NCBI GenBank assembly: GCA_023454395.1
Contig: JAEYFY010000191.1
Coordinates: 1-28,729, forward strand
Length of the DNA stretch: 28,729 nt
Source: Pseudomonadota bacterium
GTDB taxonomy: Bacteria > Pseudomonadota > Gammaproteobacteria > Enterobacterales > Enterobacteriaceae
Reading direction: 5' to 3'
Below, one piece after another: positions 15,033-23,731 of this stretch; position 1 is the first letter of the stretch; every line of letters begins with the position of its first letter. The translations under genes were made by a program, and so were the position numbers. The notes under the pieces are model-generated. The model ran no database searches. It saw only the letters and a program-made list of their open reading frames with translations, and was not told the DNA's origin.

Positions 15033-16574
15033 ATGACTGAACAATCTGTTATCCAACGTTGTCAACAAATCGTAGAAAATCCAACCCTTTCCCCTGAACA
15101 AAAACGTCATTTTCTCGCATTAGAAGCGGAAAACATGTTGCCTTATCCGTCGCTTCCTGAGGATGCCGCTAAAGCGCTTAATGAACGGGTTATTTGTGAT
15201 ATGTATGAAGGTCATGCCCCTTATAAACCACGTTATGTTTTACCCGATTATGCGAAATTCTTAGCACATGGCTCTCGCTATTTAGAGCTAGAACCTGCAC
15301 AAGATTTTGATGATGCACTGAATATGCTCACTATTCTTTATCATCATGTGCCTTCAGTCACCTCTATGCCGGTGTATTTAGGTCGTATCGATAAAATCTT
15401 ATTACCTTATGTAGGCGAACTGACCGAAGCGCAACTTTACCCTAAATTAAAACGTTTCTGGCGCTATCTTGATAGAACATTACCCGATGCGTTTATGCAT
15501 GCGAATATTGGCCCTGAAGACTCCATCATCACGCGCTTGATCCTCAAAGTAGATGTAGAACTTCAACAAGTCGCGCCTAACCTTACCTTTATTTATGATG
15601 CGAATGCGACACCGTCTGATTTATTGCATCAGGCGATCACCAATATTTGTCACAGCAGTAAGCCTCATATCGCTAATGGGACTTTGCAAGATGCGGTATT
15701 TGGAAAAGATGAATATGGCATTGTCAGTTGTTATAACTCACTGCCACAAAGTGGTGGTGGCAGCACTTTAGTACGAATTAACCTTAAAGAAGTCGCTAAA
15801 CGTAGCCAAGATAGCCAAGATTTTCTGACGCATGTTTTACCGTTTTATATGCAAAAACAAATCGAGATCATTGATGCCCGTTGCGAATTTCTCTATGAAA
15901 AATCCAATTTCTTTGAACAGAGCTTCTTAGTAGAAGAAGGTTTGATCTCACCTGATCGTTTTGCGCCAATGTTTGGTATTTACGGTATGGCAGAAGCCGT
16001 TGCGCTATTACTTGAAAAAGAAGGCAAACAAGTCGCCTATGGTGAGAATGAGTCAGCCAATAAACTTAGCTATATTATCAGTGAAAAACTCGCGCAATTT
16101 GTCGCGGATACCCCTGTAAAATATGGCTGGAAACAGCGTGCCATGTTACACGCTCAATCGGGTATTAGCTCAGATATTGGCACTACACCCGCAACACGTA
16201 TTCCTTATGGCACAGAGCCTGATCCGGTCACGCATTTAATGACTGTTGCACCTCATCATCAGTTTTATACGTCAGGGATCAGCGATATCTTAACGGTTGA
16301 TGAAACCATCAAACAAAATCCTGATGCGTTAATGCAACTCTGTTTAGGAGCATTTGCTTCTGGATTAAGAGAATTTACCGCCAATGTGGGGGGGAATGAT
16401 TTAGTCCGTGTTACAGGTTATATGGTGCGTTTATCTGATTTGAAAAAATACAAAGAAGAAGGCTCTCGTCTTAATACCACTTGGTTAGGTGATGAAGCCA
16501 CTGCAAATTGCCATATTGCTGAACGTAAGCCTCGAGTGATTAGTCATGAACAGCAGATGCGTTTCGATAAATAA
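15033..16574 (+). CDS. yjjI: YjjI family glycyl radical enzyme
   Basis: YjjI is a glycyl radical enzyme of unassigned reaction (DUF3029 family). The 513 residues from the ATG at 15033 match the E. coli length of about 516. The start is supported by GAGGTGG about 6 nt upstream; an in-frame TTG at 15015 lacks a site. The glycyl radical motif RVTGY is at about 459-463 (Gly462), followed by an unusually long tail of about 50 residues. A cysteine near 233 (YGIVSCYNS) is a candidate thiyl residue, by analogy with the mid-protein Cys of other family members; this is inference. The enzyme works only without oxygen, after activation by the radical SAM protein encoded by yjjW, which overlaps its 3' end by 29 nt. 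Confidence 0.93.
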   Translation: MTEQSVIQRCQQIVENPTLSPEQKRHFLALEAENMLPYPSLPEDAAKALNERVICDMYEGHAPYKPRYVLPDYAKFLAHGSRYLELEPAQDFDDALNMLTILYHHVPSVTSMPVYLGRIDKILLPYVGELTEAQLYPKLKRFWRYLDRTLPDAFMHANIGPEDSIITRLILKVDVELQQVAPNLTFIYDANATPSDLLHQAITNICHSSKPHIANGTLQDAVFGKDEYGIVSCYNSLPQSGGGSTLVRINLKEVAKRSQDSQDFLTHVLPFYMQKQIEIIDARCEFLYEKSNFFEQSFLVEEGLISPDRFAPMFGIYGMAEAVALLLEKEGKQVAYGENESANKLSYIISEKLAQFVADTPVKYGWKQRAMLHAQSGISSDIGTTPATRIPYGTEPDPVTHLMTVAPHHQFYTSGISDILTVDETIKQNPDALMQLCLGAFASGLREFTANVGGNDLVRVTGYMVRLSDLKKYKEEGSRLNTTWLGDEATANCHIAERKPRVISHEQQMRFDK

Positions 16575-17412
16575 AATACTGCCCTTCTCTTGTGTTGATG
16601 GTCCAGGTAATCGCCTGGCCATCTTCCTACAAGGATGCAATCTGCGTTGCAAAAATTGTCACAACCCCTACACCATGGGGATCTGTGACAATTGTGGTGA
16701 CTGTATTCCCACTTGCCCTCAACAAGCCCTTTCATTACAAAATGGTGTTATAAGTTGGAACAGTGCCAGTTGTGAACAATGCGACACCTGTATTCAGCAA
16801 TGTCCTCGCCAATCAAGCCCGATGACATTAACTTATACAGTCGATGAATTAATAGCGATCACACGTAAATATGCCGCTTTTATTAATGGTATTACTGTCA
16901 GTGGTGGTGAATCGACATTACAACTTCCTTTTTTAATTAATTATTTTAAAGCAGTCAAAGAAGCTCCTGATCTTAAACATCTCACCTGTTTAATCGACAG
17001 TAATGGCACACTTTCTATTAATGGTTGGCAAAAAATAGCCCCTTATATGGATGGCGCAATGATCGATTTAAAAAGCTGGAATGAAAAGGCACATATTGAT
17101 TTAACGGGGCGAGGAAATCAGCGTATTAAAGAATCAATCAAATGGTTAGCTAATAATAATTTACTTACAGAATTACGCCTTTTATATATTCCAGAAAAAA
17201 CAGACTATTTAGAAAATATTGAATTACTTTCCCAGTTTATTAATTCGCTTGGTGAATCAGTATTAGTCAGAATTAATGCTTTTCATCAGCATGGTGTATA
17301 TGGAGTTGCTAGCATGTGGCATTCGGCCAATAAAGATGATATTTATTTATTACAGAAAAAACTAAATTCGAAAGGAATTAATTTAATTAAAACACCCAAT
17401 ATTTACTCATAA
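16546..17412 (+). CDS. yjjW: YjjW glycyl radical enzyme activase (radical SAM)
   Basis: YjjW would install the glycyl radical on YjjI, by hydrogen abstraction with a 5'-deoxyadenosyl radical. The radical SAM motif CNLRCKNC (Cys31, 35, 38) is at the N-terminus. A two-cluster ferredoxin insert follows: CDNCGDCIPTCP (Cys47, 50, 53, 57) and CEQCDTCIQQCP (Cys76, 79, 82, 86), typical of activases with auxiliary 4Fe-4S clusters. The SAM-binding GGE motif is at ITVSGGES (about 120-127). The 288 residues match E. coli YjjW. The start codon lies inside yjjI (29-nt overlap), indicating translational coupling. No clear terminator follows. Confidence 0.94.
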   Translation: MNSRCVSINKILPFSCVDGPGNRLAIFLQGCNLRCKNCHNPYTMGICDNCGDCIPTCPQQALSLQNGVISWNSASCEQCDTCIQQCPRQSSPMTLTYTVDELIAITRKYAAFINGITVSGGESTLQLPFLINYFKAVKEAPDLKHLTCLIDSNGTLSINGWQKIAPYMDGAMIDLKSWNEKAHIDLTGRGNQRIKESIKWLANNNLLTELRLLYIPEKTDYLENIELLSQFINSLGESVLVRINAFHQHGVYGVASMWHSANKDDIYLLQKKLNSKGINLIKTPNIYS

Positions 17413-17463
17413 TAACAGTCCACTCTTTATTATTGTATATTAAATTCATTTCATTTTATCCAA

Positions 17464-17492
17464 TTGACTTTAATTAATGCAGAAGTTAACCT
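17464..17492 (+). promoter_or_regulatory. Candidate promoter of the autotransporter gene
   Basis: TTGACT (17464-17469), 17 bp, then TAACCT (17487-17492) is a weak sigma70 match. The gene's own 5' region lacks a purine-rich ribosome site and instead carries CCTCCTG at 17490 and CTCCTG just before the ATG. Confidence 0.3.
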
Positions 17493-17524
17493 CCTGTAGA
17501 AAAATTATTTAATGGACTCCTGCA

Positions 17525-20380
17525 ATGAAAATAAAACATAAATCAATATTATTAATATTGTGTTCCACATATATATACCCTATTAATTCCCATGGTGATT
17601 ATAAGATAAAAGATATAGGACATTCAATTTATAAACCCTTTAGTATTTCCGATAATGCAAGTCAATATTACGAATTTAAAGATAAAAAATATGAATACAT
17701 TAAACATCGTCATGGTAAAATTTTAGATAAAAGTAATTATAACCAACAATTATTATTTACTCCATTCGGAAGCGTATACGTATATACAGCTATAAATCTG
17801 GAAACACGTTCATTATATAATAAAATAGCGGATAATGAAAACAAGCAAGTAGACGATATAATTGGTTATGACATTAGAAAAATGTCGTCTTTTTTTAATG
17901 AAGATTTTCTACCTAACGAATTATTTATTAACAAAGATGGTGGGGAGGTTCATAATAAAATAAATAAAGAAACTGATAAGAGGTTAGATACCCTTTTTTT
18001 GGAAAAAATATCTGACGATGGTGAAGTTATTATTGGTTATGCGAAAGAAAACTCTAAATCTATATTTGATGAACAGGTTGAATCTAATAAGATTAATCAT
18101 CGAACACACGATAATTGCCTAGATTATAATTATAATGATTTTAACGATAGTCAATGTAATGGATTTGTCTATAATAGAAGAAAGAATACATTTATCCTTT
18201 TAGACCGGAATGTAAAAATTAAACATCTTACTAAAGATGGTAACTTTATTTTATATAAAAAAAGCAAGCCAATATTTGGAGCCAAAGATAAGCCATACTT
18301 ATATGATATAAATAAAAAAGAAGAATTCGAATTAACAAAAAGTAATATTAATAAATATTTAGCCAATCACCCAGAAAAAGATATCCTACTTTCATCAATA
18401 ACTGAATATCCATTTTTCGATGAAGTTAAAGGAAGAGGTCTTGATATTCAAAAAATTAGTGATAATGGCCAAGTATTTATTGGTCAACTCAATCGAAATC
18501 TTTCTTTTAATAAACTAAAGTCAGCTGATTATCCTAAAGTTGCTTTTATTACTACAAAAGAAGGACCAATACATGAGATTACTCATTCTGACTTTGGCTC
18601 TTCCAAACTTACGGCTATTTCTGTAGATGGAAACAACAGTGTTGGATGGGCAGAAGTTTGGCTCGATAATTATAGGATAGGTAGAAAAGGTTCTTCTTCA
18701 CTCTTTAGTCAAGCTATACGCTATAACTTATCAGAGAATAAACTTATTAATATTGGCAATCTCTCCAATAACCATAACGAAAAAGCATTTAGAAATGCAA
18801 GAGCTACTGATATTTCAGCTGATGGTAAATATATTGTAGGGTGGTCTGAAACTGACGATTATAATTACGATTCCATTGAACAAAAGAGGTCAGAGGGAAA
18901 GAAAATTAACGGACCAGCAGCCTATATCATTTTTCATCGCCATGGTTTTGTTCATTTCAATAATACAATGTACGATTTAGGAACACTCAATAATGGTAAA
19001 GATTCTGAAGCACATGCCATTACTGATGACGGGAGAATGATTTATGGTTTAGCAACTGATGAACACAATAATTGGCGTCAAGTTATTTGGAAAAACGATC
19101 AAATCAGTAATAAATATTTTAATGCTGAAAAACAAAAAATTGTAGATGCTAAAGCGGAACAAGAGCGCCTAGCTAAAGAGCAAGCTGATGCCAAAGCTGA
19201 ACAAGACCGACTCGACAAAGAGCGTGCAGATGCCAAAGCAGAACAAGAGCGCCTAGCCAAAGAGCGTGCAGATGCTAAAGCCGAACAAGAGCGCTTAGAC
19301 AAAGAGCGTGCAGATGCTAAAGCCGAACAAGACCGCCTAGCCAAAGAACAAGCCGATAAAGCCAAAGCTGAGCAAGAGCGCTTAGCCAAAGAGCAAGAAA
19401 AAATTGAGCCATCAATTATTGCCAGCAAACCTATCGATATTGAAAACACTTATAAATCAATGCTATTAATGGCTGAAAACGACTATAAATTTATGGATAT
19501 GCAACAAGGACAACTGCGCCATTTAGCTTCAGCAACTTGTTCTGTGGGTACTGAAAAAGCCTGTATTAGTGGCTTTGCACACTACCAAAACGTAAATAAA
19601 GCCAATGCAACACAAACGGGATTAAGTGGCGCTTATCGTTTTGATATCAACGCGATTCCATTCGTTGTCGGACTTGCCATTGATACTGATGTCTATTCCT
19701 CATTGCCAAAAGGATATCAATATCAAGGTTATGCATTACCTTTAATTGGTTTTAGCCTAGATTTAATGCCATCACTCAATGCAGAATTAAATAGCGATGC
19801 ATTACATCTGTCATTAAAAGGGGCTTATTTAAATCGAAAAGTTTCTATCGAAAGACAAATATTAGAAGATACTGAAGCGGGTAAAGGTAATGCTAAAATT
19901 TCTGGTTATCACATTGAGTTACAAGGTTACTTCCCTTATTCAATAAACGATGATTTATTACTGACACCCTTTGCTGGGCTTACTTTTAATCAAATCTCAC
20001 GTTCAGCTTATAGTGAAACTCAAAATGCGCAATTTGCCGTACACTATGATCCGCTTAACGCACACTCATTGTTAGCAAAAATAGGATTAGGCATGGATCA
20101 TTTATTGGGTTCATCCTTCATATTGAATACTAAAGCGGGCTTCTTATGGGATTTATCACATCATCAAGGTGATTTCGGTAGCCATATTGACTATTTAGGT
20201 CAGCAAAAAATTGATTACACAGAAAATAAAAAGCAGTTAACACAACGTCCATTTGCGCATATTGGATTAACATATCAAGTGGATAAACACTCATCTATTG
20301 GTACTAAAGCAAATTGGGAAATGACCACGTATCGCAATCACGATATGCAATTTGGTATTAACTACGCCTATCGTTTCTAA
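17525..20380 (+). CDS. Autotransporter with HAF-type repeats, charged repeat linker and beta-barrel domain
   Basis: This 951-residue protein is a predicted type Va autotransporter. A signal peptide is at 1-24 (MKIKHKSILLILCSTYIYPINSHG). The passenger (25-540) carries degenerate HAF-like units of the form I-S-D-G-x-x-x-G, at about 162 (ISDDGEVIIGYA), 311 (ISDNGQVFIGQL), 365 (AISVDGNNSVGWAEV), 429 (DISADGKYIVGWSE) and 498 (AITDDGRMIYGLA); these probably form beta-propeller or solenoid blades. Residues 542-626 are six copies of a charged 14-residue unit (AKAEQERLAKERAD), predicted helical. From about 650 to the end lies a beta-barrel domain, ending in the outer-membrane signature YAYRF. The passenger is much richer in AT and in AGA/ATA codons than the barrel half, suggesting a chimera or transferred passenger. 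No Shine-Dalgarno is visible. A role in adhesion is plausible but not shown. Confidence 0.85.
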   Translation: MKIKHKSILLILCSTYIYPINSHGDYKIKDIGHSIYKPFSISDNASQYYEFKDKKYEYIKHRHGKILDKSNYNQQLLFTPFGSVYVYTAINLETRSLYNKIADNENKQVDDIIGYDIRKMSSFFNEDFLPNELFINKDGGEVHNKINKETDKRLDTLFLEKISDDGEVIIGYAKENSKSIFDEQVESNKINHRTHDNCLDYNYNDFNDSQCNGFVYNRRKNTFILLDRNVKIKHLTKDGNFILYKKSKPIFGAKDKPYLYDINKKEEFELTKSNINKYLANHPEKDILLSSITEYPFFDEVKGRGLDIQKISDNGQVFIGQLNRNLSFNKLKSADYPKVAFITTKEGPIHEITHSDFGSSKLTAISVDGNNSVGWAEVWLDNYRIGRKGSSSLFSQAIRYNLSENKLINIGNLSNNHNEKAFRNARATDISADGKYIVGWSETDDYNYDSIEQKRSEGKKINGPAAYIIFHRHGFVHFNNTMYDLGTLNNGKDSEAHAITDDGRMIYGLATDEHNNWRQVIWKNDQISNKYFNAEKQKIVDAKAEQERLAKEQADAKAEQDRLDKERADAKAEQERLAKERADAKAEQERLDKERADAKAEQDRLAKEQADKAKAEQERLAKEQEKIEPSIIASKPIDIENTYKSMLLMAENDYKFMDMQQGQLRHLASATCSVGTEKACISGFAHYQNVNKANATQTGLSGAYRFDINAIPFVVGLAIDTDVYSSLPKGYQYQGYALPLIGFSLDLMPSLNAELNSDALHLSLKGAYLNRKVSIERQILEDTEAGKGNAKISGYHIELQGYFPYSINDDLLLTPFAGLTFNQISRSAYSETQNAQFAVHYDPLNAHSLLAKIGLGMDHLLGSSFILNTKAGFLWDLSHHQGDFGSHIDYLGQQKIDYTENKKQLTQRPFAHIGLTYQVDKHSSIGTKANWEMTTYRNHDMQFGINYAYRF
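19148..19402 (+). repeat. Six tandem 42-bp repeats in the autotransporter gene
   Basis: Units begin at 19148, 19190, 19232, 19274, 19316 and 19361. All are 42 bp except the fifth, which is 45 bp with an added AAA codon. Each encodes 14 residues on the theme AKAEQ(E/D)RL(A/D)KE(R/Q)AD. Copies are in frame and similar but not identical in DNA, so unit gain or loss would keep the protein in frame and change only the linker length. Confidence 0.93.
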
Positions 20381-20411
20381 TTCCATATTGTTACGTTTAG
20401 CAGTAATATTC

Positions 20412-20446
20412 GGCTTCCTATAAAAATATAGGAAGCCATTTTTTTC
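20412..20446 (+). terminator. Terminator of the autotransporter gene
   Basis: GGCTTCCTAT (20412-20421) and ATAGGAAGCC (20428-20437) form a 10-bp stem with a 6-nt loop, followed by ATTTTTTTTC. It lies between the convergent autotransporter and importer operons. Confidence 0.88.
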
Positions 20447-20455
20447 ACTAACGGA

Positions 20456-21094
20456 TTAAGATAGCCCGTTATTTTTAATAGTAGAAACACTTTTTCCCGT
20501 ATCAACCCACCACACCTTCGTCGAAACCTTCTCAAGAAGCGCTTTATTGTGGCTAAAAATAATCAAGCTTAAGGGGCGTTTTTGGCTTTCATCAATTAAC
20601 ACTTTCCAAATTTCAGCTTGAATTTGAGCATCCAATTGTGCCGTTACCTCATCTGCGATCAATATTTGAGTGCGAGGATCAAGCGCCCTTAATAAGGCAA
20701 TACGCGCCAGCTCTCCTCCTGATAATTCATTAGGTCTACGCGTTAACCACTCTGGCTTTATTCGTAATTTTTCCAGCCAATGTTTATCTGGCGACCAAGC
20801 ATCACGCACACTTTCGCCTGTTGTTCGAAAAGGGTTAAAACACTTATCAGGATGTTGAGGAACTAATTGAATGGGACAATAACCCTTTTTAGGCAATGGG
20901 TTGCCATTAACAAGAATTGAACCGTGAGTGGGTGCTTGCCACTGTGCTAAAACGCGACCTAAGGTTGTTTTTCCTGTGCCACTTGGCGCTGAAATACCGA
21001 GTCGCTCTCCCGCATTTAACGAAAAGGAGAGATCTTGCCATAACACCTTACCTGCTTGCTCCACAGATAATTGTTTTAACTCTAAAAGTGGCAT
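20456..21094 (-). CDS. ABC importer ATP-binding subunit (NikE/OppF-like)
   Basis: This is the second ATPase of a PepT-family importer (peptide, nickel or opine class). The 212 residues hold one nucleotide-binding domain: Walker A APSGTGKT at 36-43, signature LSGGE at 124-128, Walker B ILIADE at 143-148, and the switch His in IIFSHNKALL. It is shorter than OppF (about 330) and lacks the C-terminal oligopeptide-specific extension, fitting the nickel-type (NikE, YntE) rather than the oligopeptide type. It is the last gene of the operon. A 59-nt gap separates it from the preceding ATPase gene, longer than other junctions in this operon. Confidence 0.9.
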   Translation of the reverse strand: MPLLELKQLSVEQAGKVLWQDLSFSLNAGERLGISAPSGTGKTTLGRVLAQWQAPTHGSILVNGNPLPKKGYCPIQLVPQHPDKCFNPFRTTGESVRDAWSPDKHWLEKLRIKPEWLTRRPNELSGGELARIALLRALDPRTQILIADEVTAQLDAQIQAEIWKVLIDESQKRPLSLIIFSHNKALLEKVSTKVWWVDTGKSVSTIKNNGLS

Positions 21095-21153
21095 AAAGAT
21101 AACTCCAGAAATAACAGATGAAATGTATAAAAATAAGACTTAAGGGCACAATA

Positions 21154-21951
21154 TTATAATGGATTAAGTGATGTTTCTTTTGTATTTATAAATTGTTGTT
21201 CAGGTAATGCACTCCAGAGTGTCTTCAACCTATCACTACCTTCATGGCGATTTAGCACATTAGCAGGAATAATTTCGTTAACCTCACCTTGATTAAGTAC
21301 CGCTATTGTATCCGCAAACCGTGCCGCTAAAGCTAAATCATGTGTAACCCAAAGCACTGATTTACCTTGATTGCATAACGCTCTTAAATGCCCTAATAAC
21401 AAACACGCATGTTCATCATCAAGCCACGAGGTGATTTCATCAGCCAGAATATATTGTGCATTAGAAAGCGTTGCATTACAGGCTAATACGCGTTTCGCCA
21501 TTCCACCAGACAGTTTTGCTGGATATGTTTTTACCAAGGAGCCTGAAAGATGATAAAGACCGAGTTGTTGCACGATATCATCAGACGTAACATCCGCACC
21601 GCTTAAACGAGCAGAGCGACTTAATTGATCACCGATACAGATCAACGGATTGAGCGCGCTGACACCTTGAGGAATATAACAAAAAGTATTCCCACGATAA
21701 GCAATAAGCTCTCGTTCACTTAATGTATGCCCATTCAGTTTAATCGCGCCACGAACTCGCATATTGGCAGGCAAAAGCCCTAGCGCACTTTGTAATAACA
21801 GACTTTTACCTTCACCACTGCCGCCCACTAATGCCAGCATCTTTCCGGGTTTAATATCCAATGAGATTGATTTTAGCAACGGCTGCCAATTTCGTTTTCC
21901 TAACCAACGAAACTGTGCGATATCAATGGAAAGCTGTTCAAAACTTAACAT
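21154..21951 (-). CDS. ABC importer ATP-binding subunit (NikD/OppD-like)
   Basis: This is the first ATPase of the importer. Motifs are VGGSGEGKS (Walker A), PAKLSGGMAKR (signature), YILADE (Walker B), and the switch His in VTHDLALAAR. Starting at the ATG at 21951 it is 265 residues, close to NikD (about 254). I prefer that ATG to 21969 because AGAGGGG lies just upstream and it overlaps the permease stop as ATGTTAA, a 7-nt coupling. As with its partner, the C-terminal extension of OppD is absent. The two ATPases would form the asymmetric heterodimer of this family. Confidence 0.9.
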   Translation of the reverse strand: MLSFEQLSIDIAQFRWLGKRNWQPLLKSISLDIKPGKMLALVGGSGEGKSLLLQSALGLLPANMRVRGAIKLNGHTLSERELIAYRGNTFCYIPQGVSALNPLICIGDQLSRSARLSGADVTSDDIVQQLGLYHLSGSLVKTYPAKLSGGMAKRVLACNATLSNAQYILADEITSWLDDEHACLLLGHLRALCNQGKSVLWVTHDLALAARFADTIAVLNQGEVNEIIPANVLNRHEGSDRLKTLWSALPEQQFINTKETSLNPL

Positions 21952-22757
21952 CCTGCCCCTCTTAGCCATAATTGTTGCATTGCTTTAGCAAATTGATCGA
22001 AAATCAATACTAAGCACATCAAAATTAACCCCGGAAACACCACCATCCACCAAGAGCCTGTACTCAAATAGCGTAGTGCATCTGCCAGTAATAAACCGAG
22101 TGAAGGTTCATGCGCAGCCTGACCAAAACCGAGGAAACTTAACGCTGCGCTATGCAATACTGCATGAGGGAACATTAACAAGGTTCCCACGATCCACTGA
22201 GGTAATAGCATTGGAATATAGTGTTTTTTTACGCACTCAAAAGGTGAATTGCCAATACGACGCGATAACATCACATAATCCGCTTCACGGATACGCTGAA
22301 TTTCACCTCGTAAAATTAACGCAAGCTTAGGCCAGTGAGTTAATGCCACCGCCCAAATCACCCCTTGTTGTCCACCACCTAAGGTAAAACAAATAAGAAT
22401 AAGCAGTAATAAGTGAGGTAATGCCAAAAGCGCATCAACAACACCTCTTACAAAAAAATCGCAATAGCGATTAATGGAAGAAATTCCCGCAAAAATCAAC
22501 GCAATCGTGCCACTCACAACCGCACTTGTGACACCAATATTTAAGCTACTTAACATGCCTTGAAAGCAACGTAGCCATAATGAACGACCTAAGTTATCCG
22601 TCCCAAACCAATATTGACCTGATGGGGCTTGATTCCTAGCCAGAAAATCCATTGCGATATCAGTATGAGAAACAGAAAAGCCATACGCAACTAACCCAAT
22701 TAACGCGAAGGTGACTAACAAAAGTCGCAACAATGGCTTGTTCGGATCGTAAATCAT
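21945..22757 (-). CDS. ABC importer permease (NikC/DppC-like)
   Basis: This 270-residue inner-membrane subunit has about five to six hydrophobic helices. The coupling-loop (EAA) motif region is EADYVMLSRRIGNSPFECV, followed by KHYIPMLLP. The N-terminus has the family's signature of a short cytoplasmic segment and one helix, then the periplasmic GQYWFGTDNLGRSLW, typical of DppC/OppC/NikC proteins. The start ATG overlaps the stop of the other permease by 4 nt (ATGA), implying coupled translation. Confidence 0.92.
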   Translation of the reverse strand: MIYDPNKPLLRLLLVTFALIGLVAYGFSVSHTDIAMDFLARNQAPSGQYWFGTDNLGRSLWLRCFQGMLSSLNIGVTSAVVSGTIALIFAGISSINRYCDFFVRGVVDALLALPHLLLLILICFTLGGGQQGVIWAVALTHWPKLALILRGEIQRIREADYVMLSRRIGNSPFECVKKHYIPMLLPQWIVGTLLMFPHAVLHSAALSFLGFGQAAHEPSLGLLLADALRYLSTGSWWMVVFPGLILMCLVLIFDQFAKAMQQLWLRGAGC

Positions 22758-23731
22758 GAGTCTCGCAAAATTCCTTTATTAATACGTCGTAATAGGCTGT
22801 TAGAAATGCTATTACCGAAGAAAATCAAAATAGTGCTGAAAACCACAATGCCCATTAACAGAGGAATATCACCTCGTAACCCCGCATCAACGGTTGCCTG
22901 TCCTAATCCAGGATAAGCAAATACTTTCTCTGCTAAGAGAGAGCCACCGAGCAGTTCACCAATGGATGCAAACTGTAAGCAAAGTGCAGGTGTAATGGCA
23001 TGACGTAGAACATGAAATAGCATCATAGCCCAGCCTTTATCACCTTGAGCTTTAGCAAAATGGATAAATTCACTGCCCATCACCTCAGCAACTTTCGCGC
23101 GAGTATGCAGTGCGATATTCCCTGTTCCTAATAAACCAAGCGCAATCATAGGTAAAATAAGATGTGAAAAACGCTGACTTAACGTTGCTGTTTCAGCACT
23201 ACTTCCCATTGGCCACGCACAACAAATTGGCGCCCAATGTAAGGTGACAGAAAATAGAGATAACAGCAGTAACCCTACCCAGAACGTCGGTAACGCGGCT
23301 AATAAATAAGATAAAGTAGAGATAATTCTATCTGGCCAGCGATTAAGGTATCGACCCGCGACTAATCCCATCACAACACCAATAACACCAGAAAATACCC
23401 ACGCCGAAAAAAGCAAAATAAACGAAGGCCCTGCACGTTCACGAATAACATCAATAACAGGCATGTTATACAACATAGAATAGCCAAAATCCCCTTGAAT
23501 GATTTGGCTAAACCAAAGCCAAAATCGCATCCATAAAGGTTGGTCAATTCCCCAACGCGCTGCAATTAAAGGATATTGTTCAGGAGGAACATTCAGTAAA
23601 TCACTACCGATATAAGCCTTAATGGGATCGATTGGCGAAAAACTTAATAAAATAAAAACACCTGCTGTTGTCACCAACAGCAGGCAGAGTAATCGCAGGA
23701 AAAAACCTGCACTTTGACGTATTACTGACAA
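22754..23731 (-). CDS. ABC importer permease (NikB/DppB-like)
   Basis: This inner-membrane permease pairs with the NikC-like subunit. It has about six hydrophobic segments, the family motif AARWGIDQPLWMRFWLWF, and the coupling loop region FIHFAKAQGDKGWAMM, then HVLRHAITPAL. The start is uncertain. No ATG is near. I chose the TTG at 23731 (LSVIRQSAGFF) because GGAAG lies 5 nt upstream, giving about 325 residues; alternatives are GTG at 23737 and TTG at 23743. All overlap the end of the solute-binding protein gene slightly. Confidence 0.9.
   Translation of the reverse strand: MSVIRQSAGFFLRLLCLLLVTTAGVFILLSFSPIDPIKAYIGSDLLNVPPEQYPLIAARWGIDQPLWMRFWLWFSQIIQGDFGYSMLYNMPVIDVIRERAGPSFILLFSAWVFSGVIGVVMGLVAGRYLNRWPDRIISTLSYLLAALPTFWVGLLLLSLFSVTLHWAPICCAWPMGSSAETATLSQRFSHLILPMIALGLLGTGNIALHTRAKVAEVMGSEFIHFAKAQGDKGWAMMLFHVLRHAITPALCLQFASIGELLGGSLLAEKVFAYPGLGQATVDAGLRGDIPLLMGIVVFSTILIFFGNSISNSLLRRINKGILRDS

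Noticed and set aside
19148..19402. Direct repeats considered as a CRISPR array
   Set aside because: The units are contiguous, in frame and protein-coding, with no unique spacers.
19099..19449. Minus-strand 116-codon ORF rich in RSCSALASA repeats
   Set aside because: It is the antisense shadow of the 42-bp repeat array of the autotransporter; it has no ribosome site and its repeat pattern follows from the coding strand.
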